Shown here: positions 35,174 to 44,792 of the stretch, piece by piece
Layout: the number at the start of each line of letters is the position of its first letter
Position numbering within the stretch: the stretch's first letter is position 1
Assembly (NCBI GenBank): GCA_021795235.1
Contig: JAJYPP010000005.1
Location: 1-64,000 of the forward strand
Direction: 5' to 3'
Source: a bacterium
GTDB taxonomy: Bacteria > Chloroflexota > Dormibacteria > Aeolococcales > Bog-877
Length of the DNA: 64,000 nt
Translations under genes and position numbers: made by a program
The notes under the pieces: generated by a model
What the model was told of the DNA's origin: nothing
What the model saw: the letters and a program-made list of their open reading frames with translations, nothing else
Databases searched by the model: none

Positions 35174-37480
35174 TCACTGCCCCGATCCGGGCAGTTGGAC
35201 TGGCGCCTCGACACCGGCCTGACGGCTCGCGCCCCCACTTGGTCCGGTCACCTCCGGGCTCGCGGTGACCGCACCCGGCTGCTCTCGCCCCAGCAAGTGA
35301 ATGTCCACCTCCTCCGCCTGTTGGATCACCTCTAGCACCAGCGGGTGGTCCCAGGGCATCCACCTCCGAGCCCGCGGGGCGAGCATGAAGATCGCGGTCA
35401 CCTCGTGCTCTCGAGCCCACCGCAGCAGCGAAGCTGCCATACCACCCTGCTGCGGCAGTGGCTCGAGCCTGACCTCTCGCGAAGCGGCCAGTTTGGCGAG
35501 CTGTTCGTACTCGTGCAAGTCGGCTGGCCCTGGGTGGAGAGGGACGATGGCGATGACGATCACGCTCGCATCCTCACGCGCGGCGGCGCGCAGTCCCGCC
35601 TCCAAGAGTTGCTTTGCCTGCTCGTGGCGCCCGGGCGTGAGCGCCACCATGATGCGCTCCTCTACGGGCCAGAGATTGCGGCTTCCCTCGGCGACGAAGT
35701 AGCGCTGACGGCGCTGTTCCGTATGGGTGGCAACCCGGCGCAGCGCCGCACTCCTGAGCTCTTCCAGAAGCGGACCTGAGAACTCCTCCATGGCTGAAGC
35801 CACCTGGTCCGCTTCGGCGAGCAGGCCCGCGTGCACGCGCTCCCGCAGCTCCGCTGGCGGCAGGTCAACCAGCTCGATCTCGTCGGCCGAGTCCAACAGC
35901 CGTGGGGGGATCGGAGCCCGCAGCCACGCCGCATCTCCGCGGAACCTACCAAGCCTCGCCCTTGCATCCTCAAACCCGGGTAGGTCCACCACTCCGACGG
36001 TGCCGACTACATTGACCCCGGCGTTCAACACGCGCCTGATCTGCTGGTACCTGGTGCGATGCGTCTCCACGTCTCGGATTCCCAGGTCGTCAACGCAGAG
36101 GACGCTCGGGTTCCGCCGCAATACCGCCGCGATGTCGATCCCGCCGGTCCCCAGAGCGGGCACTACCTTCAATTGGCTGAGCAGGGCATCCAGCCCCGGT
36201 CGGCCCCCACTGGCCACCACAACCACCTCCGCGCCTCGGCGTTGCCTGCGCAGGGCCTCCTCCAGCAGCCGCGTCGACTTCCCGACTCCCGGCGCATAGC
36301 CCAAATAGAGGCGCAGAGTTCCGCGCACCGCTCTGCTCCCGCTCCCCAGCAGGAGAGCTTGAGGGTCGGGTCGACCATCGTCGAGCGGAGACGCTCTGGT
36401 GCCCAAACGCCGTCCGATGACGTGGAGATGCCGACCGCCCAGCTTGCGCAGCAGCCCGGCCACCAGCGACCGACCGAGGCTGTCGCGGAGAGATGGCGCT
36501 CCCGCCGCCACCACTAGATGAGTCGCGCCCAATGAATCCGCCCGCGCCAGCGCCTCGGCCAGAGGATCACCAGACACCTGCAGCTCCAGCTGGGCCCCTA
36601 GGTCGGACGAGAGTTGCCGGATCACCTCCAGATCCTGGTCCGCCGGTCTCTGTTGGTGCATGACCATGACCGTCACCGGGGCGCGAAGCCGACGCCCCAT
36701 CCGCACCCCGCGACGGATCAACCCGGGAGCCGCCGCACTGCAGGAGGTGACTATCAGGACCCGATCCGCCGAGGTGGCCTCCTCCCGACCGCCCGTGCGG
36801 GACCGGTGCTGAACCACGTACCAGATCGCCAGCTCCCTGAGAGCTGCCAGATTGCCCTCGCGGAAAAAGTTCTGGAGTGCCGCTTCCACGCGCTCCAGTG
36901 GGTACACGTTGCCATGCCGCAACCGCTTCCGGAGGGCCTCCGGGGTGATGTCGGCCAGGGTGATCTCGTCGGCTTCGTCCAGGACGTGGTCTGGCACGGT
37001 CTCTCGGACGGCCACTCCTGTGGCGCGCTCGACGATGTCCCTAAGGCTCTCCACGTGCTGGATGTTCACGGTCGTCCAGACCTCGATCCCTGCACAGAGC
37101 AGCGCCTCGACATCCTCCCACCGCTTCTGGTGCCCAGCGCCAGGCACGTTTGTGTGGGCGAGCTCGTCGACTAGGGCGATGGCCGGGTGCCTCCTCAGGG
37201 CGGAATCCAGGTCGAGTTCATCGACCCCGATCCCCCGATACTCGAGCCGTCGCGTCGGGATTCGCTCGAGCCCGTCGGCAGCCTCTTCGGTGCGCGGCCG
37301 ACCATAGGTCTGCAACCAGACGACGGCGACATCCCCGCCCTCGGCACGGAGGCGCTGTGCCTCCTGAAGCATCGCGAATGTCTTCCCCACGCCAGGCGCA
37401 GCGCCCACGAAAACCTTCAGCCGTCCTCTTGCCGGAGCGCTGGCGCTGGCAGTGGTCAGGGCGGCTGAGCTGTCAGTCAT
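35174..37480 (-). CDS. Tandem KdpD sensor-module protein without kinase
   Basis: The 768 residues contain two copies of the cytoplasmic KdpD input region. Copy 1: Walker A VGAAPGVGKT (about 25-34), ALVDELAHTNVPG, TTVNIQHVESL, then a USP-like domain (VLIVTSCSAAAPGLIRRG). Copy 2: Walker A LGYAPGVGKS (about 391-400), VLCVDDLGIRD, then another USP-like domain (IMVALTPGRHEQAKQLL). There are no membrane helices, no H-box and no ATPase domain of a histidine kinase. Copy 2 lacks the conserved DELAHxN string, so it is diverged. The ATG at 37480 has GGAGGAG upstream. It lies 190 bp downstream of kdpE on the same strand, suggesting a potassium or c-di-AMP signalling role; this is inference. Confidence 0.85.
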   Translation of the reverse strand: MTDSSAALTTASASAPARGRLKVFVGAAPGVGKTFAMLQEAQRLRAEGGDVAVVWLQTYGRPRTEEAADGLERIPTRRLEYRGIGVDELDLDSALRRHPAIALVDELAHTNVPGAGHQKRWEDVEALLCAGIEVWTTVNIQHVESLRDIVERATGVAVRETVPDHVLDEADEITLADITPEALRKRLRHGNVYPLERVEAALQNFFREGNLAALRELAIWYVVQHRSRTGGREEATSADRVLIVTSCSAAAPGLIRRGVRMGRRLRAPVTVMVMHQQRPADQDLEVIRQLSSDLGAQLELQVSGDPLAEALARADSLGATHLVVAAGAPSLRDSLGRSLVAGLLRKLGGRHLHVIGRRLGTRASPLDDGRPDPQALLLGSGSRAVRGTLRLYLGYAPGVGKSTRLLEEALRRQRRGAEVVVVASGGRPGLDALLSQLKVVPALGTGGIDIAAVLRRNPSVLCVDDLGIRDVETHRTRYQQIRRVLNAGVNVVGTVGVVDLPGFEDARARLGRFRGDAAWLRAPIPPRLLDSADEIELVDLPPAELRERVHAGLLAEADQVASAMEEFSGPLLEELRSAALRRVATHTEQRRQRYFVAEGSRNLWPVEERIMVALTPGRHEQAKQLLEAGLRAAAREDASVIVIAIVPLHPGPADLHEYEQLAKLAASREVRLEPLPQQGGMAASLLRWAREHEVTAIFMLAPRARRWMPWDHPLVLEVIQQAEEVDIHLLGREQPGAVTASPEVTGPSGGASRQAGVEAPVQLPGSGQ

Positions 37481-37670
37481 TGGTGGCTCCTCCGTCGGAT
37501 TGCAACCTGATTATCCAGTGCCGCTCCGACTACGGGGGGATGCCTTCAGGGCCAGCTCTCGTGCCTGTTTGATGTGGGTCACTCGGGGTCGGCTGCGGAG
37601 CAGGCGCTGGCACTGTCCCGCGACCCGATGTCCCTGAACGCGCCCCCCAGAGCACTTCCGCCCGGCCTGC

Positions 37671-38348
37671 TCAGGCCACGAACCGGTACCCCATCCCCGG
37701 CTCTGTCAAGAAGTACCGTGGCCGCGATGGGATCGGCTCAAGCTTGCCTCGAATCTGGGCCATGTACACCCGCAGGTAGTTGGACTGGCCCACGTGGTGA
37801 GGCCCCCACACTTCCTCGAGCAGCTGCCGCTGGGAGACCAGCTTGCCCGAATGCCGTACCAACGTCTCCACCAAGTGCCACTGAGTGGGTGTGAGACGGA
37901 CCATCTCGCCCCCCCTCAGCGTCACCAGCTTCTTGGCCAGGTCGACGGCGAAGTCATCGGTCTGCACCACCGCGGCCTCGGCGGCCGGCGCCGCGCGCCG
38001 CAGCGCAGCTCGAATGCGGGCCAGCAGTTCGTTCATCGCGAAGGGTTTGGTGACGTAGTCGTCCGCCCCGGCATCCAGCACTGCCACCTTCTCCTCCTCG
38101 CTCGCACGCGCCGAGAGGACCAGGACCGGCATCTGTGACCATGCCCGCAGCGCACAGACCACCTCGCTGCCGTCGATCCCAGGTAGCCCCAGGTCCAGGA
38201 TGACGAGATCCGGATGGCTGGCAGGGGCACTCCTCAGCGCCTCCTCGCCCGTCGCACAGGCCTCGACCTTGAACCCGTGGGCGCGCAGGATGGTTGAGAG
38301 GGCCCGCAGAAAGGCGGGCTCGTCATCCACCAGCAGGATGGTGCTCAC
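37671..38348 (-). CDS. kdpE: Response regulator KdpE (OmpR family)
   Basis: A 225-residue regulator: receiver domain with acidic pair VDDEPAF, phospho-acceptor Asp in LVILDLGLPGIDG, switch Ser in LVLSARASEEEK and Lys in DDYVTKPFAMNELLARI; then an OmpR winged helix (RLTPTQWHLVETLVRHSGKLV, YLRVYMAQIRGKLE, TEPGMGYRF). The GTG at 38348 overlaps the kdpD stop (GTGA), so kinase and regulator are coupled. The frame is open to 38414, but that part overlaps kdpD. It should activate the kdp pump genes at low potassium. Confidence 0.92.
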   Translation of the reverse strand: MSTILLVDDEPAFLRALSTILRAHGFKVEACATGEEALRSAPASHPDLVILDLGLPGIDGSEVVCALRAWSQMPVLVLSARASEEEKVAVLDAGADDYVTKPFAMNELLARIRAALRRAAPAAEAAVVQTDDFAVDLAKKLVTLRGGEMVRLTPTQWHLVETLVRHSGKLVSQRQLLEEVWGPHHVGQSNYLRVYMAQIRGKLEPIPSRPRYFLTEPGMGYRFVA

Positions 38349-40966
38349 GCCGTCGCCACGATCTCCGTCCGGGCTGGGTAGGAAGCTACGGGAAGTCGAA
38401 ACACCATGGTGCAACCCCCACCAGGCGTGTCCTCCACCTCCAGGGTTCCTCCCATCGCAGTCACGAATCCACGAGCCACGGCCAGGCCCAGTCCGACGCC
38501 GCTACCGCGTGGAGAATCACCGCGCCGCTGAAAGGGCCGGAATACCGCCAGGCGATCTTCTGGGGCTATTCCGGGGCCGTGGTCGACCACCCTCAGGATG
38601 ACACGGTCCCGCACTACCCCCGCCTCCAAGACTGCGGGACGATCACGCGGGGACCATTTCAGCGCGTTGTCCACAACATTGGCCACCGCTCGCTCCAGCA
38701 GTGTCGGGTCTCCGAGCACGGGCACGAGGGACTCGGGAACCCGGACTCGCAGGGAGCCGCTGGGGTCGTGGCGTCCGGCCAGGGCAGCCGCCACTATTCC
38801 GTCGAGGCTCAAAGGGTGGCTGGCGAGCCGGACCGCCCCCGCCTGCAGCCGGCTGATGTCAAGCAGGTTTCCCACCAGGGTGCCCAACCGGTCGGCCTCA
38901 GAGCTGATGGTGGCGAGTAGCTCGTGCTCGGCTTCATCTGTCCACTCGACGCCATCGTCCAAGAGGCTGCTCGCGGCTGCCTTGATGGACGCCAAGGGCG
39001 TCCGCAGGTCGTGCGACACTGCCGCCAGCGTGGCGCCCCGGAGGCCCTCATTGGCGACCAGATTGGCAGCCTCACGAGCCTCACGTTCCAGTCGCGCCAG
39101 TTCCGCCGCCACTCCGACCAGGGCCGAACTTGTCTGGAGCAGACGCTGGTCCGCGGCGCTGGGGGCTCCTCCCCTCAGTGCCACTGTGAGGCCCTCGGAA
39201 ATCTTCAGACTCTCGTCCGCCTCGTCTGGGGATCCCGGCGGCGCCGGGCCCCGGGCGGCCAGGACGCGCCAGCCACCCGCCGCTGGCGCCAGCACCGCCA
39301 CGCTCTCCATGCCCAGGTTGACTCGCAAGTCCTCGACGATCCGGTCCAACGCACCCACACCGCACTGGAGGTGGGCAGCCGTACGAGCCAGTGCCTCAGC
39401 TTCAAAGCGGGCTCGCCGCGACCCCAAGTTCATCAGGGTCATCCCCTGCAGCACCACCGCGGAGCTGCTCACCAGAACCAACGCCACGGTCGCTGCCCCA
39501 CCCACGCTGGGTCCCACCAAATGGGGTAGCTGTGCATCGATGAGGCCAGCAGTACCAAGCGCCACGGCTCCGGCAGCCAAAGCGCGCCGTGGCCCCCCCA
39601 CCAGCGCGAGCGCCGCTACCGGGGGCAGGGCCGCCAGGACTTGAACCAACGCCCCCGAGGACTCGGCCGCCACCGTCACCACCACCACGATCGCCCCCAG
39701 AGCCCATGCCACCAGGCCGCGGCCCAGCCGGAGCTGTCCGGTCCACCCGATCAGGGCAACCCGGTGCCGGGCTGCCGCACCGTGGGAGATGACGTGAAGG
39801 TCCAACTGACCTGCCCCGCGAAACAGGTTGCCCAGAACAGATCGCCAGGGCCATCCTGCCGGCCCTGACCCGCGGCAAACTCCCACCACCAAGCGGGTGG
39901 CCCGTTGAGCGCTGCAGAAGGCGAGCAGGGCGCCCGCGACGTCGCGCCCACGGATTTCGTGAAAGGTCCCCCCCAACCCCGCCACCAGATCACGCTGGGC
40001 CTGCAGCGAGGTGGCCCGGCCGCGGTACGGACGCCGGGACGTCTGCACGTTGACGGCCAGCAGGTCACCCTTGTTTCTCATGGCCATCCGGCTGGCCCGC
40101 CGGATTCGCTCCAAGTCCTCCACTTCACCAGCTACGCCCACAACCACGCGCTCGCGCGTTTCCCACCGCTCGGAGATCCCGTGATCGTCCTTGTAGCGCT
40201 CCAAGGACTCATCGACTCGGTCGGCCACCCAAAGCAGGGCCAGCTCCCGGAGAGCGGCCAGGTTGCCCAGGCGAAAGTAGTCGCCCAGTGCGGCATCGAT
40301 CTGCTCAGGAGGGTAGATGTTGCCGTGAGCGAGGCGGCGCCTCAGTGCCTCCGGGGCCATGTCGATGAGCTCAATCCGGTCAGCCGATCGCACCACCGCG
40401 TCGGGGATGGTGTCCGCCGCCGCCGTCCCGGTGATCTGAGCCACCACGTCCACCAGCGAGTCCAAGTGTTCGATGTTGAGCGTGGATATGACATCGATCC
40501 CGGCCTCCAGCAGGCGGGAGACCTCCCCCCAGCGCTGGCCTTGGCGGCCCCTCGCGGCATGCTTGTGAGCCAACTCATCCACCAGGGCCACCTGGGGACG
40601 CCGGCGCAGTACAGCTTCGACATCCATCTCGTCAATGCCGTCCACCCGGAGGCAGGGGACCACCTCCATGTCCGTTGCCTCCAGCGCCGTGCGCCCCCGG
40701 CCGTGCGGATCCAGGACCGCCACCACCACGTCGGTGCCACGAGCGCGACGGCGCCGACCCTCGCTCAACATGGCCCAGGTCTTGCCCACACCGGGGGCGT
40801 AGCCCAGATAGATCCCCAGGCTACCCCGGGGCGAGGCTCGCCTGACCTCCCCAGGACCCATCCCGAATACCGACTGCGTCACTTCGACATCCCCAGTCCC
40901 GGCCACTCGCGACCGACCCACCGACACTGCCAGCGTACCCGGGTAGGGCCATGGGCCGGGGACCAT
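38345..40966 (-). CDS. kdpD: Sensor histidine kinase KdpD
   Basis: Full-length KdpD (873 residues from the outermost ATG; the conserved part begins near residue 48, so a start near 40861 is also plausible). Order: KdpD domain with Walker A LGYAPGVGKTWAML and VALVDELAHKHA; USP-like domain; four membrane spans about 405-510 (ALGAIVVVVTVAA, VALVLVSSSAVVLQG); GAF-like domain; kinase core with H-box AAVSHDLRTPLASI, N-box VVDNALKWS, G1 VDHGPGIAPED and G2 GSGVGLGLAVARGF. It senses potassium limitation or turgor and phosphorylates KdpE, encoded next. Confidence 0.93.
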   Translation of the reverse strand: MVPGPWPYPGTLAVSVGRSRVAGTGDVEVTQSVFGMGPGEVRRASPRGSLGIYLGYAPGVGKTWAMLSEGRRRRARGTDVVVAVLDPHGRGRTALEATDMEVVPCLRVDGIDEMDVEAVLRRRPQVALVDELAHKHAARGRQGQRWGEVSRLLEAGIDVISTLNIEHLDSLVDVVAQITGTAAADTIPDAVVRSADRIELIDMAPEALRRRLAHGNIYPPEQIDAALGDYFRLGNLAALRELALLWVADRVDESLERYKDDHGISERWETRERVVVGVAGEVEDLERIRRASRMAMRNKGDLLAVNVQTSRRPYRGRATSLQAQRDLVAGLGGTFHEIRGRDVAGALLAFCSAQRATRLVVGVCRGSGPAGWPWRSVLGNLFRGAGQLDLHVISHGAAARHRVALIGWTGQLRLGRGLVAWALGAIVVVVTVAAESSGALVQVLAALPPVAALALVGGPRRALAAGAVALGTAGLIDAQLPHLVGPSVGGAATVALVLVSSSAVVLQGMTLMNLGSRRARFEAEALARTAAHLQCGVGALDRIVEDLRVNLGMESVAVLAPAAGGWRVLAARGPAPPGSPDEADESLKISEGLTVALRGGAPSAADQRLLQTSSALVGVAAELARLEREAREAANLVANEGLRGATLAAVSHDLRTPLASIKAAASSLLDDGVEWTDEAEHELLATISSEADRLGTLVGNLLDISRLQAGAVRLASHPLSLDGIVAAALAGRHDPSGSLRVRVPESLVPVLGDPTLLERAVANVVDNALKWSPRDRPAVLEAGVVRDRVILRVVDHGPGIAPEDRLAVFRPFQRRGDSPRGSGVGLGLAVARGFVTAMGGTLEVEDTPGGGCTMVFRLPVASYPARTEIVATA

Positions 40967-41700
40967 GAACGGCCCGCCACTCCAAGCAGCTGGCCATAAG
41001 TTCTGTCCTTGATCTGGAGGCGGCAGGCGCCCGGATGCGGAGGCAACGGGCTGGGCTGGGGGCGCAGGTACCGCGGTGGCTCAGCCTGGTAGGGCCATTG
41101 AGGAAGGTGGTCCGAGATTGTGGGCGCGCCGCTGGGACGCGGGATGCTGGCCTTCACCCCCGGCCGACTGGTGGGGCGATTGCCGCCGAGGCTCAGGCGG
41201 TTGCCACCCTCAGCTCGGGCACCGGCCTGCTCAGGACCGCCACCCGCCCCACCGCGCTGTCCCAGCACTGCCTGCGCGCAACCAGAGTGCCCAAGACCCT
41301 GGCCGATCGCACGCACCGCCGCCCCGGCTGTGGTCTGGTCGGAGGCCGGGACCTGGTGGCGGCGGCTCTGGGGGCGTTCGTGACCTTCCTCGATCCCCTC
41401 GACCCGGGCACGGCCCGGGCCCACTACCAAGCTGCCAGGCTCGCCCTGGCCAGATCCCAGGGCAGCCCGGGCCGAGTCAAGTGCTGCTCCGCCAGAACGT
41501 CTCCGCAGACGTCGCGACGGGAGGGCACAGACCAGCGCCAGGAGGCGCCGGGCTGCTCGGCAAAGTGCCGGGTCGGCACCTCCTACCACTCCGGATAAGC
41601 TCCCAACGGCACTCGCCCGAGGGGACGGCGCCGGCGCACCGGTGGTGGCTGCCGGACCTGACCAGCGTCTTGCCCAAGGACAAGACTTATGACCGGGTGC
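40967..41700. other. Gap between kdpF and kdpD with inverted repeats
   Basis: About 730 bases without a recognisable gene inside the Kdp locus. The two ends carry related sequences in opposite orientation (40986-41010 and 41676-41702; core CAAGGACA.GACTTATG..C). A third relative is at 59061-59086. The arrangement suggests a small decayed mobile element. Confidence 0.5.
40986..41010 (-). repeat. Inverted repeat, left copy
   Basis: On the minus strand AAGGACAGAACTTATGGCC, related to AAGGACAAGACTTATGACC at 41676-41694 on the plus strand. Confidence 0.5.
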
Positions 41701-41702
41701 TC
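41676..41702 (+). repeat. Inverted repeat, right copy
   Basis: AAGGACAAGACTTATGACC pairs with 40986-41010. It runs into the kdpF stop codon at 41701-41703. Confidence 0.5.
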
Positions 41703-41790
41703 AGAGGCGGTCAGGATACAGCATCGCGTAGAAGAGAAATGCCACCAACCCAACACTGACCACCAAACCCACCCACTCGATCCCGCTCAT
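41701..41790 (-). CDS. kdpF: Kdp pump small subunit KdpF
   Basis: A 29-residue single-span peptide starting MSGIEWVGLVVSVGLVAFLF and ending AMLYPDRL, a textbook KdpF. KdpF stabilises the KdpABC complex in the membrane. The ATG at 41790 follows GGAGG by nine bases. It is usually the first gene (kdpFABC); here it follows kdpC, after another tiny gene. Confidence 0.9.
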   Translation of the reverse strand: MSGIEWVGLVVSVGLVAFLFYAMLYPDRL

Positions 41791-41833
41791 AGCCACGAGC
41801 CTCCAATCCAGTGATGTACTGGGGCTGACTGCT

Positions 41834-41926
41834 TCACAACCTGTCGCAAGCTCGCGCGTACACATCGAATAGCCAAAAGAGACCGATCACGACCAGCGCC
41901 CCTGCGCCCCACTCCAACACGACCAC
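41834..41926 (-). CDS. 30-residue membrane microprotein in the kdp operon
   Basis: A GTG-started frame preceded by AAGGAGG encodes 30 residues: WGAGALVVIGLFWLFDVYAR forms one membrane helix with a basic/acidic tail ending CDRL. It lies 25 bp after kdpC and 43 bp before kdpF. The size, single span and tail ending in DRL recall KdpF, so it may be a second KdpF-like subunit. I do not recognise a named family. Confidence 0.65.
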   Translation of the reverse strand: MVVLEWGAGALVVIGLFWLFDVYARACDRL

Positions 41927-41950
41927 TTGGGGATACCTCCTTGCATGCAC

Positions 41951-42532
41951 TCAGGAGCGGCTGAGCTTCTGGACCGCTACGTTCAGCTCCAACACGTTCA
42001 CGTACGAACCGCCGAAGATTCCCAGGAACCGTCCCTTCGTGTACTGATGGATCAGAGCCCGTAGCCGACTCTGACTCACATGGTCGGCCCGAGCCACCCG
42101 GGGCACTTGGACCAACGCCGCAGCCGGGGTGATGTCGGGGTCCAGACCGCTGCCCGAGCTCTCCAACAAACTGAGCGGCACCTGGCTCGCGCGCACTCCC
42201 GGATTCGCCTTGAGGAAGGCCTGCAGGCGCGCCTTCACATGGGCGACAAGCAACGAGTTGGTCGGGCCCAGGTTACTGGCTGCTGATGAGGCGCCGTTGT
42301 AGGCCGGCGTGGTGGCGCTGGGACGTCCCCAGAAGAAGCCCGGGGAGGTGAACTCCTGTCCGATCAGGCGTGACCCCACGACCCGACCATTAGAGGTAAC
42401 CAGGCTGCCGGCAGCCTGGTGCGGGAAGACCGCGCTGGCCACCCCCGTGATCAAGAAGGTGTATCCGACCCCCAGAACCAGGGACGCGAGGATCACCAAG
42501 CGGACCGCCGACCAAATGCTCCGCAAAGTCAT
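41951..42532 (-). CDS. kdpC: Potassium-transporting ATPase subunit KdpC
   Basis: KdpC is the single-span subunit that assists ATP binding by KdpB. The 193 residues have an N-terminal membrane helix (LVILASLVLGVGYTFLITGV), LIGQEFTSPGFFWGRPSAT, AASNLGPTN, SGSGLDPDITPAAAL and VARADHVSQSRLRALI. The ATG at 42532 with GGAGG is used rather than the outer start at 42589. A 115-bp gap separates it from kdpB, longer than usual. Confidence 0.94.
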   Translation of the reverse strand: MTLRSIWSAVRLVILASLVLGVGYTFLITGVASAVFPHQAAGSLVTSNGRVVGSRLIGQEFTSPGFFWGRPSATTPAYNGASSAASNLGPTNSLLVAHVKARLQAFLKANPGVRASQVPLSLLESSGSGLDPDITPAAALVQVPRVARADHVSQSRLRALIHQYTKGRFLGIFGGSYVNVLELNVAVQKLSRS

Positions 42533-42647
42533 CGTGCCACCTCCGCTAGTCCAAACGGTTCTCGGTCCCGGCGCCCCCGCTGCAGCCATGCACTGGCCCG
42601 CCCCACGGATAGCGATTCCGACAGGTGCCAGCGGTAGTTGGTAGCCA

Positions 42648-44747
42648 TCATCGCACCGTCGAGACCAGGTGTAGGGCCGTCACTATGACGTCGATCAACT
42701 TGATGCCCGCAAACGGCACCACCAGACCTCCCAGCCCGTAAATGAGCAGGTTCTTGCGCAGAATCACCGCCGCACTAGCCGGGCGATAGCGCACCCCGCG
42801 CAGCGCCAGCGGAATCAGCGCAGGGATCACCAGCGCGTTGAAGATGATGGCCGAGAGGATGGCAGTCTGGGGTGACGTGAGCTGCATGATGTTGAGCGCA
42901 TTCAGACCTGGGTATGCCACCATGAACATCGCGGGAATTATTGCGAAGTACTTGGCCACGTCATTGGTGACCGAGAAGGTGGTAAGCGCTCCCCGGGTGA
43001 TCAGGATTTGCTTGCCCACCTCCACGATCTCGATGAGCTTGGTCGGTTGGGAGTCCAAGTCCACCATATTGCCCGCTTCGCGCGCGGCCATGGTCCCGGT
43101 GTTCATCGCGACCGCAACGTCCGCGCTGGCCAGCGCGGGAGCGTCATTGGTCCCGTCCCCGACCATGGCGACCATGTACCCCTCGGCCTTCATGGACTTC
43201 ACGTATTCCATCTTCCGCTCCGGGGTCGCCTCAGCCAGGAAGTCATCAACCCCGACCTCTGCCGCCACCGCGGCCGCGGTGACCGGATTGTCGCCGGTCA
43301 CCATCACGGTTCGAATCCCGGCCTGGCGGAGCGACTCCAACTTCTCACGGATCCCCTGCTTGACCACATCCTTGAGATGAATCGCTCCCAGGATGCGCCC
43401 GGGCTCCGCGACCAGCAGAGGGGTACCCCCGGTACCCGCTATCCGTCCCACCTGCTCTCGCAGAGCAGGGTCCGGCGCCTGCCCGCACCAGCCCACCACC
43501 GAGTCCACCGCGCCCTTGCGGATCTGCCGCCCTTGGACATCCACACCACTCATCCTGGTCTCGGCCGTGAAGGGCACAAAAATCATGTCCTCAGCAGCTC
43601 CTGGGGCACGCTCCTTGAGTCCGTACTGGGCCTCTGCCAGCGCCACCACCGACCGCCCCTCCGGAGTCTCGTCGGCCAGGGACGAGAGCTGAGCGGCCTC
43701 GGCCAGGTCAGCGGCGGTGACACCCTCCGCAGGCACGAACTCGGTGGCCTGGCGGTTACCCAGGGTGAGAGTCCCGGTCTTGTCCAGCATGATCACGTTG
43801 GCGTCGCCCGCAGCCTCCACCGCTCTGCCTGAGAGGGCCAGAACATTGCGCTCGAAGAGGCGGTTGACGCCAGAGATGCCGATAGCGGAAAGGAGGCCGC
43901 CGATCGTGGTCGGCGCCAGCGCCACCAGCAGGGCGATCAACACCGTGACTGAGACCGTGGCGTGGGAATAGGCCGCGAACGGGGCCACGGTGACCACCAC
44001 TATCAGGAAGATCAGCGTGAGTCCGGCGAGCAGGAGAGCGAGAGCGATCTCGTTGGGGGTCTTCTGACGCTTGGCAGACTCGATCAGGGTGATCATCTTG
44101 TCCAGGAAGGACTCCCCCGGGGAAGCGGTGATACGTATGGTCAAGCTGTCCGAGATCACCCGCGTGCCGCCGGTGACAGCGCTGCGGTCGCCGCCGGACT
44201 CTCTGATCACCGGTGCGGACTCGCCGGTGATCGCGGACTCGTCCACGGCGGCTATGCCGGCGATGATCTCGCCGTCTCCCGGGATCACGTCGCCGGTGCT
44301 GACGTGAACGACGTCATCCTTCCGCAGGTCTGATGCGCCAACCACCTCGACGGTGCCGTCGGCCCTTTCCCGGTTCGCGGTCGTCTGGGTTCGCGACTGG
44401 CGCAGGAACTGGGCATGGGCCTCGCCCCTCCCCTCTGCCATGGCCTCGGCGAAGTTCGCGAACAGGACGGTCAGCCACAACCACAGGGAGATCTGGAGGA
44501 CGAAGGAGAACTGGGCCATATTGCCAGCAATCGCGTAACGCCCGGCGTCGACGGTGGTGAACGCACTGCCCACCTCCACCACGAACATGACTGGATTGCG
44601 AACCAGGGTCCTGGGATTGAGCTTGGCAAACGCCTGGCGCGCGCCCCGCCGCACCGACTCGGAACTCCAGAAGGACTGCTGACGCGGCTTGCTGGCAGCC
44701 TCTGCCGGTTCCATCACTGCCGTGGGCGTCTCGCTGTCAGCATTCAC
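42648..44747 (-). CDS. kdpB: Potassium-transporting ATPase subunit KdpB
   Basis: KdpB is the P-type ATPase that drives K+ uptake. At 699 residues it is complete: [14 protein letters not shown] (actuator), phosphorylation Asp in [14 protein letters not shown], nucleotide site and [17 protein letters not shown] hinge, plus seven or so membrane helices. The GTG at 44747 has GGGGAGG upstream. It follows kdpA by 45 bp. Confidence 0.96.
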   Translation of the reverse strand: MNADSETPTAVMEPAEAASKPRQQSFWSSESVRRGARQAFAKLNPRTLVRNPVMFVVEVGSAFTTVDAGRYAIAGNMAQFSFVLQISLWLWLTVLFANFAEAMAEGRGEAHAQFLRQSRTQTTANRERADGTVEVVGASDLRKDDVVHVSTGDVIPGDGEIIAGIAAVDESAITGESAPVIRESGGDRSAVTGGTRVISDSLTIRITASPGESFLDKMITLIESAKRQKTPNEIALALLLAGLTLIFLIVVVTVAPFAAYSHATVSVTVLIALLVALAPTTIGGLLSAIGISGVNRLFERNVLALSGRAVEAAGDANVIMLDKTGTLTLGNRQATEFVPAEGVTAADLAEAAQLSSLADETPEGRSVVALAEAQYGLKERAPGAAEDMIFVPFTAETRMSGVDVQGRQIRKGAVDSVVGWCGQAPDPALREQVGRIAGTGGTPLLVAEPGRILGAIHLKDVVKQGIREKLESLRQAGIRTVMVTGDNPVTAAAVAAEVGVDDFLAEATPERKMEYVKSMKAEGYMVAMVGDGTNDAPALASADVAVAMNTGTMAAREAGNMVDLDSQPTKLIEIVEVGKQILITRGALTTFSVTNDVAKYFAIIPAMFMVAYPGLNALNIMQLTSPQTAILSAIIFNALVIPALIPLALRGVRYRPASAAVILRKNLLIYGLGGLVVPFAGIKLIDVIVTALHLVSTVR

Positions 44748-44792
44748 TTCGCGGGCCTCCCCGTGAGCGGGCCACTGTCCCTGGCGTGGTCA

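Noticed and set aside
40879-41589. Minus-strand 236-codon frame between kdpF and kdpD
   Set aside because: No domain, biased composition, and it crosses the repeat at 40986-41010; probably non-coding.
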